Part shown: positions 18,014 to 25,441 of the stretch, piece by piece
Layout of the letters: each line of letters starts with the position of its first letter
Position numbering within the stretch: position 1 is the first letter of the stretch
Source of the DNA: Marinomonas fungiae
GTDB taxonomy: Bacteria; Pseudomonadota; Gammaproteobacteria; Pseudomonadales; Marinomonadaceae
NCBI RefSeq assembly: GCF_001418205.1
Contig: NZ_LIQF01000001.1
Span: 340,863-404,862 of the forward strand
DNA: 64,000 nucleotides
Reading direction: 5' to 3'
Notes under the pieces: model-generated
Seen by the model: the letters and a program-made list of their open reading frames with translations, nothing else
Database searches by the model: none
What the model was told of the DNA's origin: nothing
Made by a program: the position numbers and the translations under genes

Positions 18014-18877
18014 TCACTTTCGAAAAGCGTCAGCATAGTATGTCCCTAATATGCGCACTTCCTCAGAAAAGAAACGAAGCTCCTCTAGCGCTGCCTGCAT
18101 TGCTGGAGATTGAAAATGGGCTTCAACATCAACGTAAAATTGAGTCGCTGTAAACTGACCATCAAGCATATAACTTTCAAGTTTGAGCATGTTTATGCCT
18201 TGGGTAGCAAAACCCCCCATAGCTTTATACAGCGCTGCGGGAATATTCCGCACTTTAAACAGAAATGAAGTAATGTAGCGTTGTTCTGGCTCAAAGGTTG
18301 GCATTTTTTGCTGTTGTGAAAAGACAAGAAAACGGGTGGTGTTGCCTGCAACATCATTAAAATGCGATTGCAATATTGGCAGGCCGTATAGGTCTGCTGC
18401 CAATGCTGAGGAAATGACCGCCAAGCCAGCCTGCTTAGACTCCGCCAAATGTTTTGCCGCGCCTGCGGTGTCATACATAGCCACAGGTTTTGCACCAAGC
18501 GCTTTGATATTACGATCGCACTGAGCGAGCGCCTGCGGGTGACTGCCAACGCTTTGTACATCTGTCAGAGCCATCCCAGGTGTGCCAATTAAGCAGTGGT
18601 TAATTGGCTCAAAATGCTCTTTTACCACGTACAGCTGAGTGCCTTTTAGCTCACGGTAAATCTCTTCCACTCGGCCTGCTGTCGAGTTCTCAACAGGAAT
18701 CATGGCATAATGCGCTTCACCACTTTCCACTTTCGCCAGTGCTTGGCTGAAGCTAGCACAGTTGACCATCTGCCAATCGGGAAAGCAATGTTTACAAGCA
18801 AGATGTGAGTAGGCACCCGGCTCACCTTGGTATGCTACGACATGATCGGCATTGATTGAAACGCCTAATTGGGTCAT
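18014..18877 (-). CDS. pheA: Prephenate dehydratase, monofunctional
   Basis: The enzyme converts prephenate to phenylpyruvate in phenylalanine synthesis. It has the catalytic dehydratase motif GNTTRFLV and an early YQGEPGAYSHLA, with IPVENSTAGRVEEIYREL in between. The C-terminal ACT domain (about residues 200-280) has the phenylalanine-binding GINMLKLESYM. No N-terminal chorismate mutase domain is present, unlike the fused E. coli PheA. I chose the ATG at 18877 since the protein similarity begins there; ATGs at 18895 and 18904 are alternatives. The TonB receptor gene starts only seven bases after its stop. Confidence 0.93.
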   Translation of the reverse strand: MTQLGVSINADHVVAYQGEPGAYSHLACKHCFPDWQMVNCASFSQALAKVESGEAHYAMIPVENSTAGRVEEIYRELKGTQLYVVKEHFEPINHCLIGTPGMALTDVQSVGSHPQALAQCDRNIKALGAKPVAMYDTAGAAKHLAESKQAGLAVISSALAADLYGLPILQSHFNDVAGNTTRFLVFSQQQKMPTFEPEQRYITSFLFKVRNIPAALYKAMGGFATQGINMLKLESYMLDGQFTATQFYVDVEAHFQSPAMQAALEELRFFSEEVRILGTYYADAFRK

Positions 18878-18993
18878 GATGATTACACCATTCATCGAAT
18901 ACAAAAGACTTTGAACCTTACCAATTTTTGACGTTTTCCAACACTAAAATTGACAATCAACGCAAAAAAAAATCATCTGATTAGTTGAACATT

Positions 18994-19254
18994 ATGAAGC
19001 AAGTTTTTATCAAGTTAGTGCGTTTCTACCAGTACCTACTCAGCCCGTTACTGGGAAACAACTGTCGTTATTATCCAACTTGCTCAGCCTACATGATTGA
19101 AGCGATTGAACGCTTTGGTGTCGTAAAAGGTATCTGGTTAGGTCTGAAGCGCCTAGGTCGCTGCCATCCTTTTCATGAAGGGGGAATCGATCCTGTTCCC
19201 GAGAAGAAATGCGGTCCACATAAAGATCATAAACCGCATAATACTAAAAATTAA
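18994..19254 (+). CDS. yidD: Membrane protein insertion efficiency factor YidD
   Basis: YidD is a small inner-membrane-associated protein that aids insertion of proteins via YidC. The 86 residues contain the family signature [21 protein letters not shown] (given by its ends, FYQYL and PTCS) and a cysteine in [17 protein letters not shown] chose the ATG at 18994; a TTG three codons upstream also opens the frame. Normally yidD sits in rpmH-rnpA-yidD-yidC near the origin. Here it stands alone between pheA and the LuxR-type regulator, overlapping the end of the latter by four bases. Confidence 0.94.
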   Translation: MKQVFIKLVRFYQYLLSPLLGNNCRYYPTCSAYMIEAIERFGVVKGIWLGLKRLGRCHPFHEGGIDPVPEKKCGPHKDHKPHNTKN

Positions 19255-19892
19255 TTTAGCTGAAGATTCAAATCACTCACAACCAATACTGCCTGAGTAC
19301 GGTTATTGATATTTAGTTTGCGAAAAATAGCGGTAATATGAGCTTTCACCGTTGCTTCGGAAATATTCAGCTCATAAGCAATCTGCTTATTAAGTAAGCC
19401 CTCATGCAAGTAGCACAAAACCTTATATTGTTGTGGTGTTAACTCTGCCACACGACGCTGCATATCTAAATTGGGGCTAGGTAGCTGCTCCAATTGTTCT
19501 GACATGCCATCCGGTAGCCAAGTATCACCATCAAGGATAGCGGTAATCGCTTCTAAATAAACCGCTGGCTCACTCGTTTTTGGAATAAAGCCTAACGCGC
19601 CCGCTTCAATAACATTCGCCACAACAGCCAAATCGTCACTGCCTGAAATCACCGCGATAGGAATATCAGGGAAATCTGCACGGATACGTATTAATCCATA
19701 TAAATCACCGCTTCCTGGCATATTTAAATCCAGAAGTAACAAATCCACATCAGGATTCGCTTTAAGGCTTCCCAATGTGGACTCGAGGTCATGTGATTCT
19801 TGAATATCTACTTCACCGAGTTGATCGCGTAGCGCTCCCGTGAGAGCGCTGCGAAATAAAGGATGATCATCAGCGATAAGAAGTGAAATCAC
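19251..19892 (-). CDS. crbR: NarL/LuxR-type response regulator, CrbR-like
   Basis: The receiver domain (residues 1-120) has acidic D8 and D9, phospho-acceptor D55 ([10 protein letters not shown]) and K105 (GFIPKT). The LuxR-type helix-turn-helix (about 145-205) has [25 protein letters not shown]. It starts 27 bases after the acs stop on the same strand. In Vibrio and Pseudomonas, CrbR/ErdR-type regulators with a symporter-fused kinase (CrbS/MxtR) activate acs. The matching kinase is at 51520, so I assign CrbR by context. The exact identity is an inference. Confidence 0.8.
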   Translation of the reverse strand: MISLLIADDHPLFRSALTGALRDQLGEVDIQESHDLESTLGSLKANPDVDLLLLDLNMPGSGDLYGLIRIRADFPDIPIAVISGSDDLAVVANVIEAGALGFIPKTSEPAVYLEAITAILDGDTWLPDGMSEQLEQLPSPNLDMQRRVAELTPQQYKVLCYLHEGLLNKQIAYELNISEATVKAHITAIFRKLNINNRTQAVLVVSDLNLQLN

Positions 19893-19919
19893 TAGGTTTC
19901 CTTAGCATGAACGTATGAT

Positions 19920-21878
19920 TTACTTATTTAACCTGTTATCGATCAAATCATCAACCACACTTGGATCCGCTAGAGTACTTGTATCACCTAAAGCGTCATG
20001 CTCATTAGCTGCTATCTTGCGCAGAATACGACGCATAATCTTACCCGAGCGAGTTTTTGGTAGACCGGTGGTTGCCCAGTGCACTAGATCAGGCGTCGCA
20101 ATTGGGCCCACTTCTTGGCGCACCATCATCTTAACTGACTTAGTTAACTCTTCGTCTGGCTCTACGCCTGCAACTGGGATGATGTAAACATATATTCCCT
20201 GGCCTTTTAGATCATGCGGGTAACCTACTACGGCGGCTTCGGCAACCGATGGATGTGCCACCAACGCACTTTCAATTTCTGCTGTACCGAGACGGTGACC
20301 GGATACGTTTAGCACGTCATCCATACGACCTGTGATCCAGTAAGCGCCATCAGCATCGCGACGGGCACCATCACCAGTGAAGTATTTGCCCTCGAAAGTA
20401 CTGAAGTACGTTTGCTCAAAACGCTCATGGTCACCATAAACCGTACGAGACTGGCCCGGCCAAGAATCTAGAATCACTAGACCACCCTCCACTTCAACGC
20501 CCATCTCAGTGATCAGATTACCCTCTGCATCCACCAACGCTGGCTGAACACCATACAAAGGTGCCGTACAGGAACCTGGTTTTGGATTGGTTTCCGTCAC
20601 ACGTGGCGTCATCATTAAGCCACCTGTTTCCGTTTGCCACCAAGTATCAACGATTGGGCACTTACCATTACCAATGTTCTTGTGGTACCAAACCCATGCT
20701 TCAGGGTTAATCGGCTCACCCACACTGCCTAGTACACGCAACGAATCACGTTTGCTGGTTGCAATAGGCTCGTCACCTTTCGCCATCAATGCACGGATCG
20801 CAGTGGGTGCCGTGTATAGCTGAGTAACATTGAACTTATCAACGACGCGACCGATACGGCCAGAGTCTGGGTAAGTCGGTACACCTTCAAATAGGACACT
20901 TGTTACACCGTTCGCTAATGGTCCGTAAACCATGTAGCTGTGACCCGTAATCCAGCCTACATCGGCTGCACACCAGTACACATCATCAGGTTTAATGTCG
21001 AATACTAGCTCGTGCGTTAATGATGCATACACTAGGTAACCACCTGTAGTGTGAACGACACCTTTTGGCTTACCAGTTGAACCAGACGTGTAAAGAATAA
21101 ATAACGGATCTTCTGCGTTCATTGGCTCTGGAGCGGCTTCTGTGCTTTCTTGTGCTGCCAATTCCGCCCAATCTAGGTCACGACCTTCTACCCAATTCAC
21201 ATCAGCCTTGGTGTAACGGTACACCACGACTTTTTCAACGGTTGGACAAGCATTATTGTCTAGAGCTTTGTCAACGTTGTTTTTCAAAGGTACTAAGTTG
21301 CCAGCACGTTTACCTTGATCTGCGGTTAGAACAAGTTTTACTTCACAGTCATTTAGACGGTCAGCGATCGCAGACGCAGAGAAGCCGCCAAAGATAACAC
21401 TGTGAATTGCACCAATACGAGCACAAGCCAACATGGCATAGGCCGCTTGAGGAATCATTGGCATGTAGATGGCAACACGATCGCCCTTCTGCACACCTTG
21501 CTTGCGTAATACATTTGCTAGGCGACCTACTTCATCGTGAAGTTCTTGGTAAGTGACCACACTGTCGTTACCTTCCACATCCCCTTCTACATAGAACGCC
21601 ACTTTATCGGCTTTTTCTGGAAGGTGACGGTCGATACAGTTATAAGCCGCGTTTAATTCGCCGTCTTCAAACCACTTGATGCTGACATTGCCACGTTCAA
21701 AACTTGTGTTCTTCACTTTTGTGTAAGGTTTTGACCAAGCTAAACGAAGGCCTTCTTTGCCCCAAAATGTATCTGGGTCACTGATTGATTCTTGGTAACG
21801 TTGTTCAAATTCGGCTTGGCTAACATTGGCGTTGGAGTAGGTGTAATCCATCTGCTCCGTGTATTCTGAATGTGACAT
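19920..21878 (-). CDS. acs: Acetyl-CoA synthetase
   Basis: Acs activates acetate to acetyl-CoA through acetyl-AMP and is the high-affinity route for scavenging acetate. The 652 residues equal the E. coli length. Motifs in order are [15 protein letters not shown] (ATP loop), [18 protein letters not shown], the hinge-type [22 protein letters not shown] and the acetylation site [11 protein letters not shown] (K613), through which Pat and CobB-type enzymes control activity. GGAG precedes the ATG. The CrbR-like regulator follows 27 bases downstream in the same unit. A TATAGT -10-like element lies about 45 bases before the start, but I cannot place its -35 with confidence. Confidence 0.97.
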   Translation of the reverse strand: MSHSEYTEQMDYTYSNANVSQAEFEQRYQESISDPDTFWGKEGLRLAWSKPYTKVKNTSFERGNVSIKWFEDGELNAAYNCIDRHLPEKADKVAFYVEGDVEGNDSVVTYQELHDEVGRLANVLRKQGVQKGDRVAIYMPMIPQAAYAMLACARIGAIHSVIFGGFSASAIADRLNDCEVKLVLTADQGKRAGNLVPLKNNVDKALDNNACPTVEKVVVYRYTKADVNWVEGRDLDWAELAAQESTEAAPEPMNAEDPLFILYTSGSTGKPKGVVHTTGGYLVYASLTHELVFDIKPDDVYWCAADVGWITGHSYMVYGPLANGVTSVLFEGVPTYPDSGRIGRVVDKFNVTQLYTAPTAIRALMAKGDEPIATSKRDSLRVLGSVGEPINPEAWVWYHKNIGNGKCPIVDTWWQTETGGLMMTPRVTETNPKPGSCTAPLYGVQPALVDAEGNLITEMGVEVEGGLVILDSWPGQSRTVYGDHERFEQTYFSTFEGKYFTGDGARRDADGAYWITGRMDDVLNVSGHRLGTAEIESALVAHPSVAEAAVVGYPHDLKGQGIYVYIIPVAGVEPDEELTKSVKMMVRQEVGPIATPDLVHWATTGLPKTRSGKIMRRILRKIAANEHDALGDTSTLADPSVVDDLIDNRLNK

Positions 21879-21968
21879 GACTCGCTCCGTTGTTATTTTT
21901 TATAAGGATGCTGAAACTTACTATATCGCTTGCTCTAGGACAGGGTATCCCACTTTAGTCTAACCCTC

Positions 21969-21987
21969 TGATAACACTCAGTTATCA
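21969..21987 (-). other. Small inverted repeat across the methyltransferase stop
   Basis: TGATAAC and GTTATCA form perfect 7-base arms with a 5-base loop. It spans the stop codon of the gene starting at 22721. There is no U tract, so this is at best a weak or Rho-assisted 3' end, or chance. Confidence 0.3.
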
Positions 21988-22721
21988 AATGTGCCGGCAT
22001 ATAAGAAAAATGGCAGTCGAGCTGGAACCTTCTCAAGCGGATCTTTCCACACATATTCGATCTCTTTCTCAGCCTCCTTAATCTTAAAGTCGCCATGCTT
22101 TTCCATCATGATCTGCGATGCAGACCAAGAGCGCATGAAAGCAAACGCTTGAGACATAGTCCAATGGCACTTTAATTCAAAGGTCGGTGTTTCGATCTTG
22201 GTAAACGGGAATTCAACTGCCGTGTATTGGCCGCGCAACAAGGTAGTTTTTTCTGGCCAAAATGGCTGCAAAATTGGCAACAGATGCTCCTTAATCGCTT
22301 GATCTAAAGTATTGTCAAACTCGACCCAGTTATACCCCCAGATAAACAACTTGCCTTCTGGTTTTAAAACTCTGCGAACTTCCGCCCAAAAACTGTCCAA
22401 ATCAAACCAATGCAAAGCGTGAGCGACACACACCGCATCAAAGTAATTATCTGGAAAATTAGTATGCTCTGAAGGCTGCACTGAATAATTCACTTTGCGA
22501 TGTGGCGTTGCCTTAGCGATTTGTGCCTCCGAAATATCCGTGGCTTCGACCTGATTGAAATACGCCGCTAGATCAATAGAAGCCTGCCCAGTACCACAGG
22601 CACAATCCCAAACACGCTCGGTTTGCTTGACTTGATGACTCAGCCAGTAATACAGCTCCGGTGGGTACGTAGGCCTTACGCGAGAATAGTTAGCCGCCGA
22701 GGAGGGATCGAAAGTACGCAT
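21978..22721 (-). CDS. Class I SAM-dependent methyltransferase
   Basis: The Rossmann core includes motif I WDCACGTGQASIDLA, acidic motif II EATDISEAQI and motif IV FDAVCVAHALHWFD followed by VRRVLKPEGKLFIWGYN. This is the Methyltransf_11 fold of the trans-aconitate-methyltransferase-like type, 247 residues. The substrate cannot be read from sequence. The start ATG has GGAAGAG just upstream. It follows the HAD phosphatase gene by about 36 bases on the same strand, so the two may be cotranscribed. Confidence 0.85.
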   Translation of the reverse strand: MRTFDPSSAANYSRVRPTYPPELYYWLSHQVKQTERVWDCACGTGQASIDLAAYFNQVEATDISEAQIAKATPHRKVNYSVQPSEHTNFPDNYFDAVCVAHALHWFDLDSFWAEVRRVLKPEGKLFIWGYNWVEFDNTLDQAIKEHLLPILQPFWPEKTTLLRGQYTAVEFPFTKIETPTFELKCHWTMSQAFAFMRSWSASQIMMEKHGDFKIKEAEKEIEYVWKDPLEKVPARLPFFLYAGTFDN

Positions 22722-22757
22722 ATCTCTTCCAAATTGGTTTGCAGAAAATAACAGTAT

Positions 22758-23378
22758 CTACCTAATTACCCCATATGTATAAAGGATTTCTTGTGCACTT
22801 GCGATACCTTTGACCTGTTCCGCTTGTATCCCTTTTGTAAGCGCGCCATCGACATTCACTTGGTTGTCATCCAAAAACAGGATGTGCTCGGGATTCACAC
22901 CTAACTCATTGACCACATAATCAAAAACCTCTAACTCAGGTTTCACCAAGCCCATTTGATGAGACGCAAAGTAACTATGAAAAAGCCCTGAAAGCTGCAT
23001 TTCATCCATTAAACGCCCCCAGTGGGCATCATTAGTATTAGACAAGACAGCACGATGAAAATGAGACGGAATACTCTGAACCAATTCAATCGCGCCCTCA
23101 AACAATCCTTTCGGCCAATTGATAAAGTTCTCTGTGAAGCTGTTAGGATCCACATCACGATTAGTTTCGCTTAATAACCGCTCAACAAATACAGGCAAAG
23201 GTATCTGACCGCTATCAAACGCCTTCACCGAAGGTGACTTCAGCCACATTTCCCAAAGCTCTGATTCACTGCCCGCCTCCATTTGAAAGACCTTAGCGAA
23301 GTCCTCTTGAGTACCCAAGTTGACCAGCACATTGCCTAGGTCAAATAGAACTACTTGTATTTTTATCGCACTACCCAC
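22758..23378 (-). CDS. HAD-superfamily hydrolase, YihX-like
   Basis: Motif I is FDLGNVLVNLG, as in YihX-type glucose-1-phosphatases and HAD-IA relatives. Motif II is VLSNTND, the motif III lysine lies in GLVKPELEVFDY, and motif IV is FLDDNQVNVDGA. A helical cap is inserted between motifs I and II. I chose the GTG at 23378 because GGAGGG lies five bases before it. The upstream in-frame ATG at 23399 has no such site. This gives 206 residues, the YihX length. The phosphorylated substrate is not known. Confidence 0.87.
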   Translation of the reverse strand: MGSAIKIQVVLFDLGNVLVNLGTQEDFAKVFQMEAGSESELWEMWLKSPSVKAFDSGQIPLPVFVERLLSETNRDVDPNSFTENFINWPKGLFEGAIELVQSIPSHFHRAVLSNTNDAHWGRLMDEMQLSGLFHSYFASHQMGLVKPELEVFDYVVNELGVNPEHILFLDDNQVNVDGALTKGIQAEQVKGIASAQEILYTYGVIR

Positions 23379-23502
23379 AGCAGCCCTCCAACCATTCAAT
23401 CAAAACTTGTAAAAAAGGTTTACATTTTACCCTTTGAATTTGCTAAAGGTTTAGCTTTTAATGACGTTAAGAGATATGGATACCTATCTATGAGGAATAC
23501 GT

Positions 23503-24096
23503 ATGAAGTCACTTAAGAAAACAATTGTTACAGCAGGTTTTGCTACGTTGCTATCAAGCAATGCGCTGGCCCTTGAATCACTAAATTCCGATGCGACTGT
23601 TATTGTAAATAATGCTTTTACATTAGCAGAAACGGCTGAAATGACTTTTGGTTCAATTCGTGCCACCGCCGATACAACGAACACTGCAACGGCATCATTA
23701 ACATTACCTGCTGATGGTTCAGCTGGCGCAGTCACCGCAGGCACTCCCGCAGACGCAAATATTGTCGTGATTTCGGCAGGTACTCCAGCCTCATTTGCTG
23801 TCACCAACGCCGCACCATTCACAACCCTTACATTGACATTGCCGTCATCGGCAATAACTCTTGCCACTGCTGGAGGCACGGCTGAGTTTACCGTCGATAC
23901 CTTTAATGCGATTATCCGAGGTGGTCAGAATGATGGCGATGCTTATACTTCTGGAACACCGAACTTAAGAACAGATGCCTCTGGCGCCGTTAGTTTTGAT
24001 GTTGGCGCAACACTGCATACCGATGCAACCACTCCAGCTACAGACTACTTAGACGGCACCTACACAGGTAGCTATCAGGTGCAGGTTGATTACTAA
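23503..24096 (+). CDS. DUF4402 pilin-like secreted protein
   Basis: A signal peptide (MKSLKKTIVTAGFATLLSSNALA) precedes about 173 residues rich in Thr, Ala, Ser and Gly. The mature part has the DUF4402 pattern: a beta-rich start with ETAEMTFGSI, a central DTFNA and a C-terminal GTYTGSYQVQVDY that resembles a donor-strand-type last strand. DUF4402 proteins are often found with chaperone-usher genes. GAGG precedes the ATG. It is the first gene of a four-gene unit (pilin, pilin, chaperone, usher). The role as a fibre subunit is an inference from context. Confidence 0.72.
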   Translation: MKSLKKTIVTAGFATLLSSNALALESLNSDATVIVNNAFTLAETAEMTFGSIRATADTTNTATASLTLPADGSAGAVTAGTPADANIVVISAGTPASFAVTNAAPFTTLTLTLPSSAITLATAGGTAEFTVDTFNAIIRGGQNDGDAYTSGTPNLRTDASGAVSFDVGATLHTDATTPATDYLDGTYTGSYQVQVDY

Positions 24097-24109
24097 CTCG
24101 CCTCTCAAA

Positions 24110-24580
24110 ATGAATATGCCATACTTAAAAAGTATATTCTGTGCGACACTGCTATCATCTATTGCTGAAGTTAAGGGTGAAATCATTGAACTCTCGCCCT
24201 TAACTTTCGGTTCAGTGGTTATTGCAGAAAACAACACCCAAGAACATGTTACCTTAACCTACGCAGGGAATGTTATTCGAAGCAATGGCATTTATATTGT
24301 TACTCCCCCAACCGTCGGTCAGTTTCTATTAACCAATTACCCTAGTAATCAACAAGTTTTTATTTCTGGCAGAAGTATTCAAGCAAGAAGTAACAGTGAT
24401 ATCTATTCTGTCGATCAATTTACATTAACAGATGTGGATGTGCCTTCTGTACTGACGACTGATAACTCAGGCTCAGCAACGCTTTTCGTAGGTGGCACAT
24501 TAGAGACCTCAGGGTCTGGGGTAAATTCCTATGTAAATACTCAATATAGGATTAGCTATCAAATATCAGTTAATTATTAA
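24110..24580 (+). CDS. Second DUF4402-like pilin/adhesin subunit
   Basis: The 156-residue protein starts MNMPYLKSIFCATLLSSIAEVKG, a signal-peptide-like segment, then has the same plan as the preceding protein: SPLTFGSVVIAENN, a middle DQFTLTDV, a VGGTLETSG stretch and a terminal strand ending YRISYQISVNY. It is more A+T-rich than its neighbours. The ATG at 24110 lacks a clear ribosome site and lies 13 bases after the previous stop, so coupling is likely. It could be a minor or tip subunit. An in-frame TTG at 24086 overlaps the first gene. Confidence 0.65.
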   Translation: MNMPYLKSIFCATLLSSIAEVKGEIIELSPLTFGSVVIAENNTQEHVTLTYAGNVIRSNGIYIVTPPTVGQFLLTNYPSNQQVFISGRSIQARSNSDIYSVDQFTLTDVDVPSVLTTDNSGSATLFVGGTLETSGSGVNSYVNTQYRISYQISVNY

Positions 24581-24587
24581 GGACATT

Positions 24588-25436
24588 ATGATTCATTACA
24601 ACGGAATTAACCTCTTCAGCAAAGCAATAGTGGTATTGGTTACACTTGTTTTGAGTACATTCACTTATGCTGATTTAATGATTTCTCCTACTCGCGTTTT
24701 TTTGGACGATGGCGATAGAACTTTTGAAGTCAACCTAATCAACACAGGCAAACAAATTAGAAGCTATCGAGTAGAATGGAAACAAATGGCAGCTCTGCAG
24801 CAAGGTGGCTATCGAGAGTTGACTGAAAAAGAGAAAAGCCAATACTCGAGTCTTGAACGATTCGTCAGAATCAGCCCAAAGCAAGTGACGCTTGCTCCCG
24901 GTGGACGTCAGACCGTTAAGCTCCTTGTCAGAAAACCCAGTGGCCTTCAAACTGGTGAATATCGATCACATTTATCCTTTGTAGCGCTACCTCCCAGTCA
25001 GAGCAACTCAGAAAAAAATGCAGGAAGCTCAATCTCATTAAACGTACTGATGAGTTACACCATGCCTGTCATCTACCGCGTAGGGGCGGTGAACGTTAAT
25101 CCAGCAATCACAGATATTTCTCTTGTGCATAAAAAAGAGACGGGGATCACGAATATTAAGGTCGATCTATACCACAACGATCCATTTAGCAGCCATGGTC
25201 GGTTAATAGCGTATTGGACGCCTCAAAATGGGCCCAAAAGGCAAGTTGGCCTGATAAATGGTTATAACTTCTACCCGGAAACAAAGACAGCTACCACACA
25301 ATTTCCATGGCAAGATTTTAAGCTTGAACCCGGAATATTAGAAGTTCGCTATGAGGGACAATTGGAATTTAAAGGCTTGCTACTGGCTCAAAAAACGTTG
25401 CCCATTACACAACAGATGATCAATTCCGTTAAGTAG
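24588..25436 (+). CDS. PapD-like periplasmic fimbrial chaperone
   Basis: After a signal peptide (ending near TYA), the N-terminal immunoglobulin-like domain reads LMISPTRVFLDDGDRTFEVNLINTG, then FVRISPKQVTLAPGGRQTVKLLVRKP. This is the F1-G1 type segment of chaperones that donate a strand to pilins. A second domain runs to the C-terminus, 282 residues in all, close to CS1/alternate-type chaperones. AAGGA lies before the ATG, seven bases after the second pilin gene. The usher-like gene follows six bases later. It should hold DUF4402 subunits for export. Confidence 0.82.
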   Translation: MIHYNGINLFSKAIVVLVTLVLSTFTYADLMISPTRVFLDDGDRTFEVNLINTGKQIRSYRVEWKQMAALQQGGYRELTEKEKSQYSSLERFVRISPKQVTLAPGGRQTVKLLVRKPSGLQTGEYRSHLSFVALPPSQSNSEKNAGSSISLNVLMSYTMPVIYRVGAVNVNPAITDISLVHKKETGITNIKVDLYHNDPFSSHGRLIAYWTPQNGPKRQVGLINGYNFYPETKTATTQFPWQDFKLEPGILEVRYEGQLEFKGLLLAQKTLPITQQMINSVK

Positions 25437-25441
25437 TTCTT

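Noticed and set aside
23408..23424. TGTAAA-5-TTTACA palindrome upstream of the first pilin gene
   Set aside because: A short A+T-rich palindrome in an A+T-rich leader; no known operator matches and no second copy was seen.
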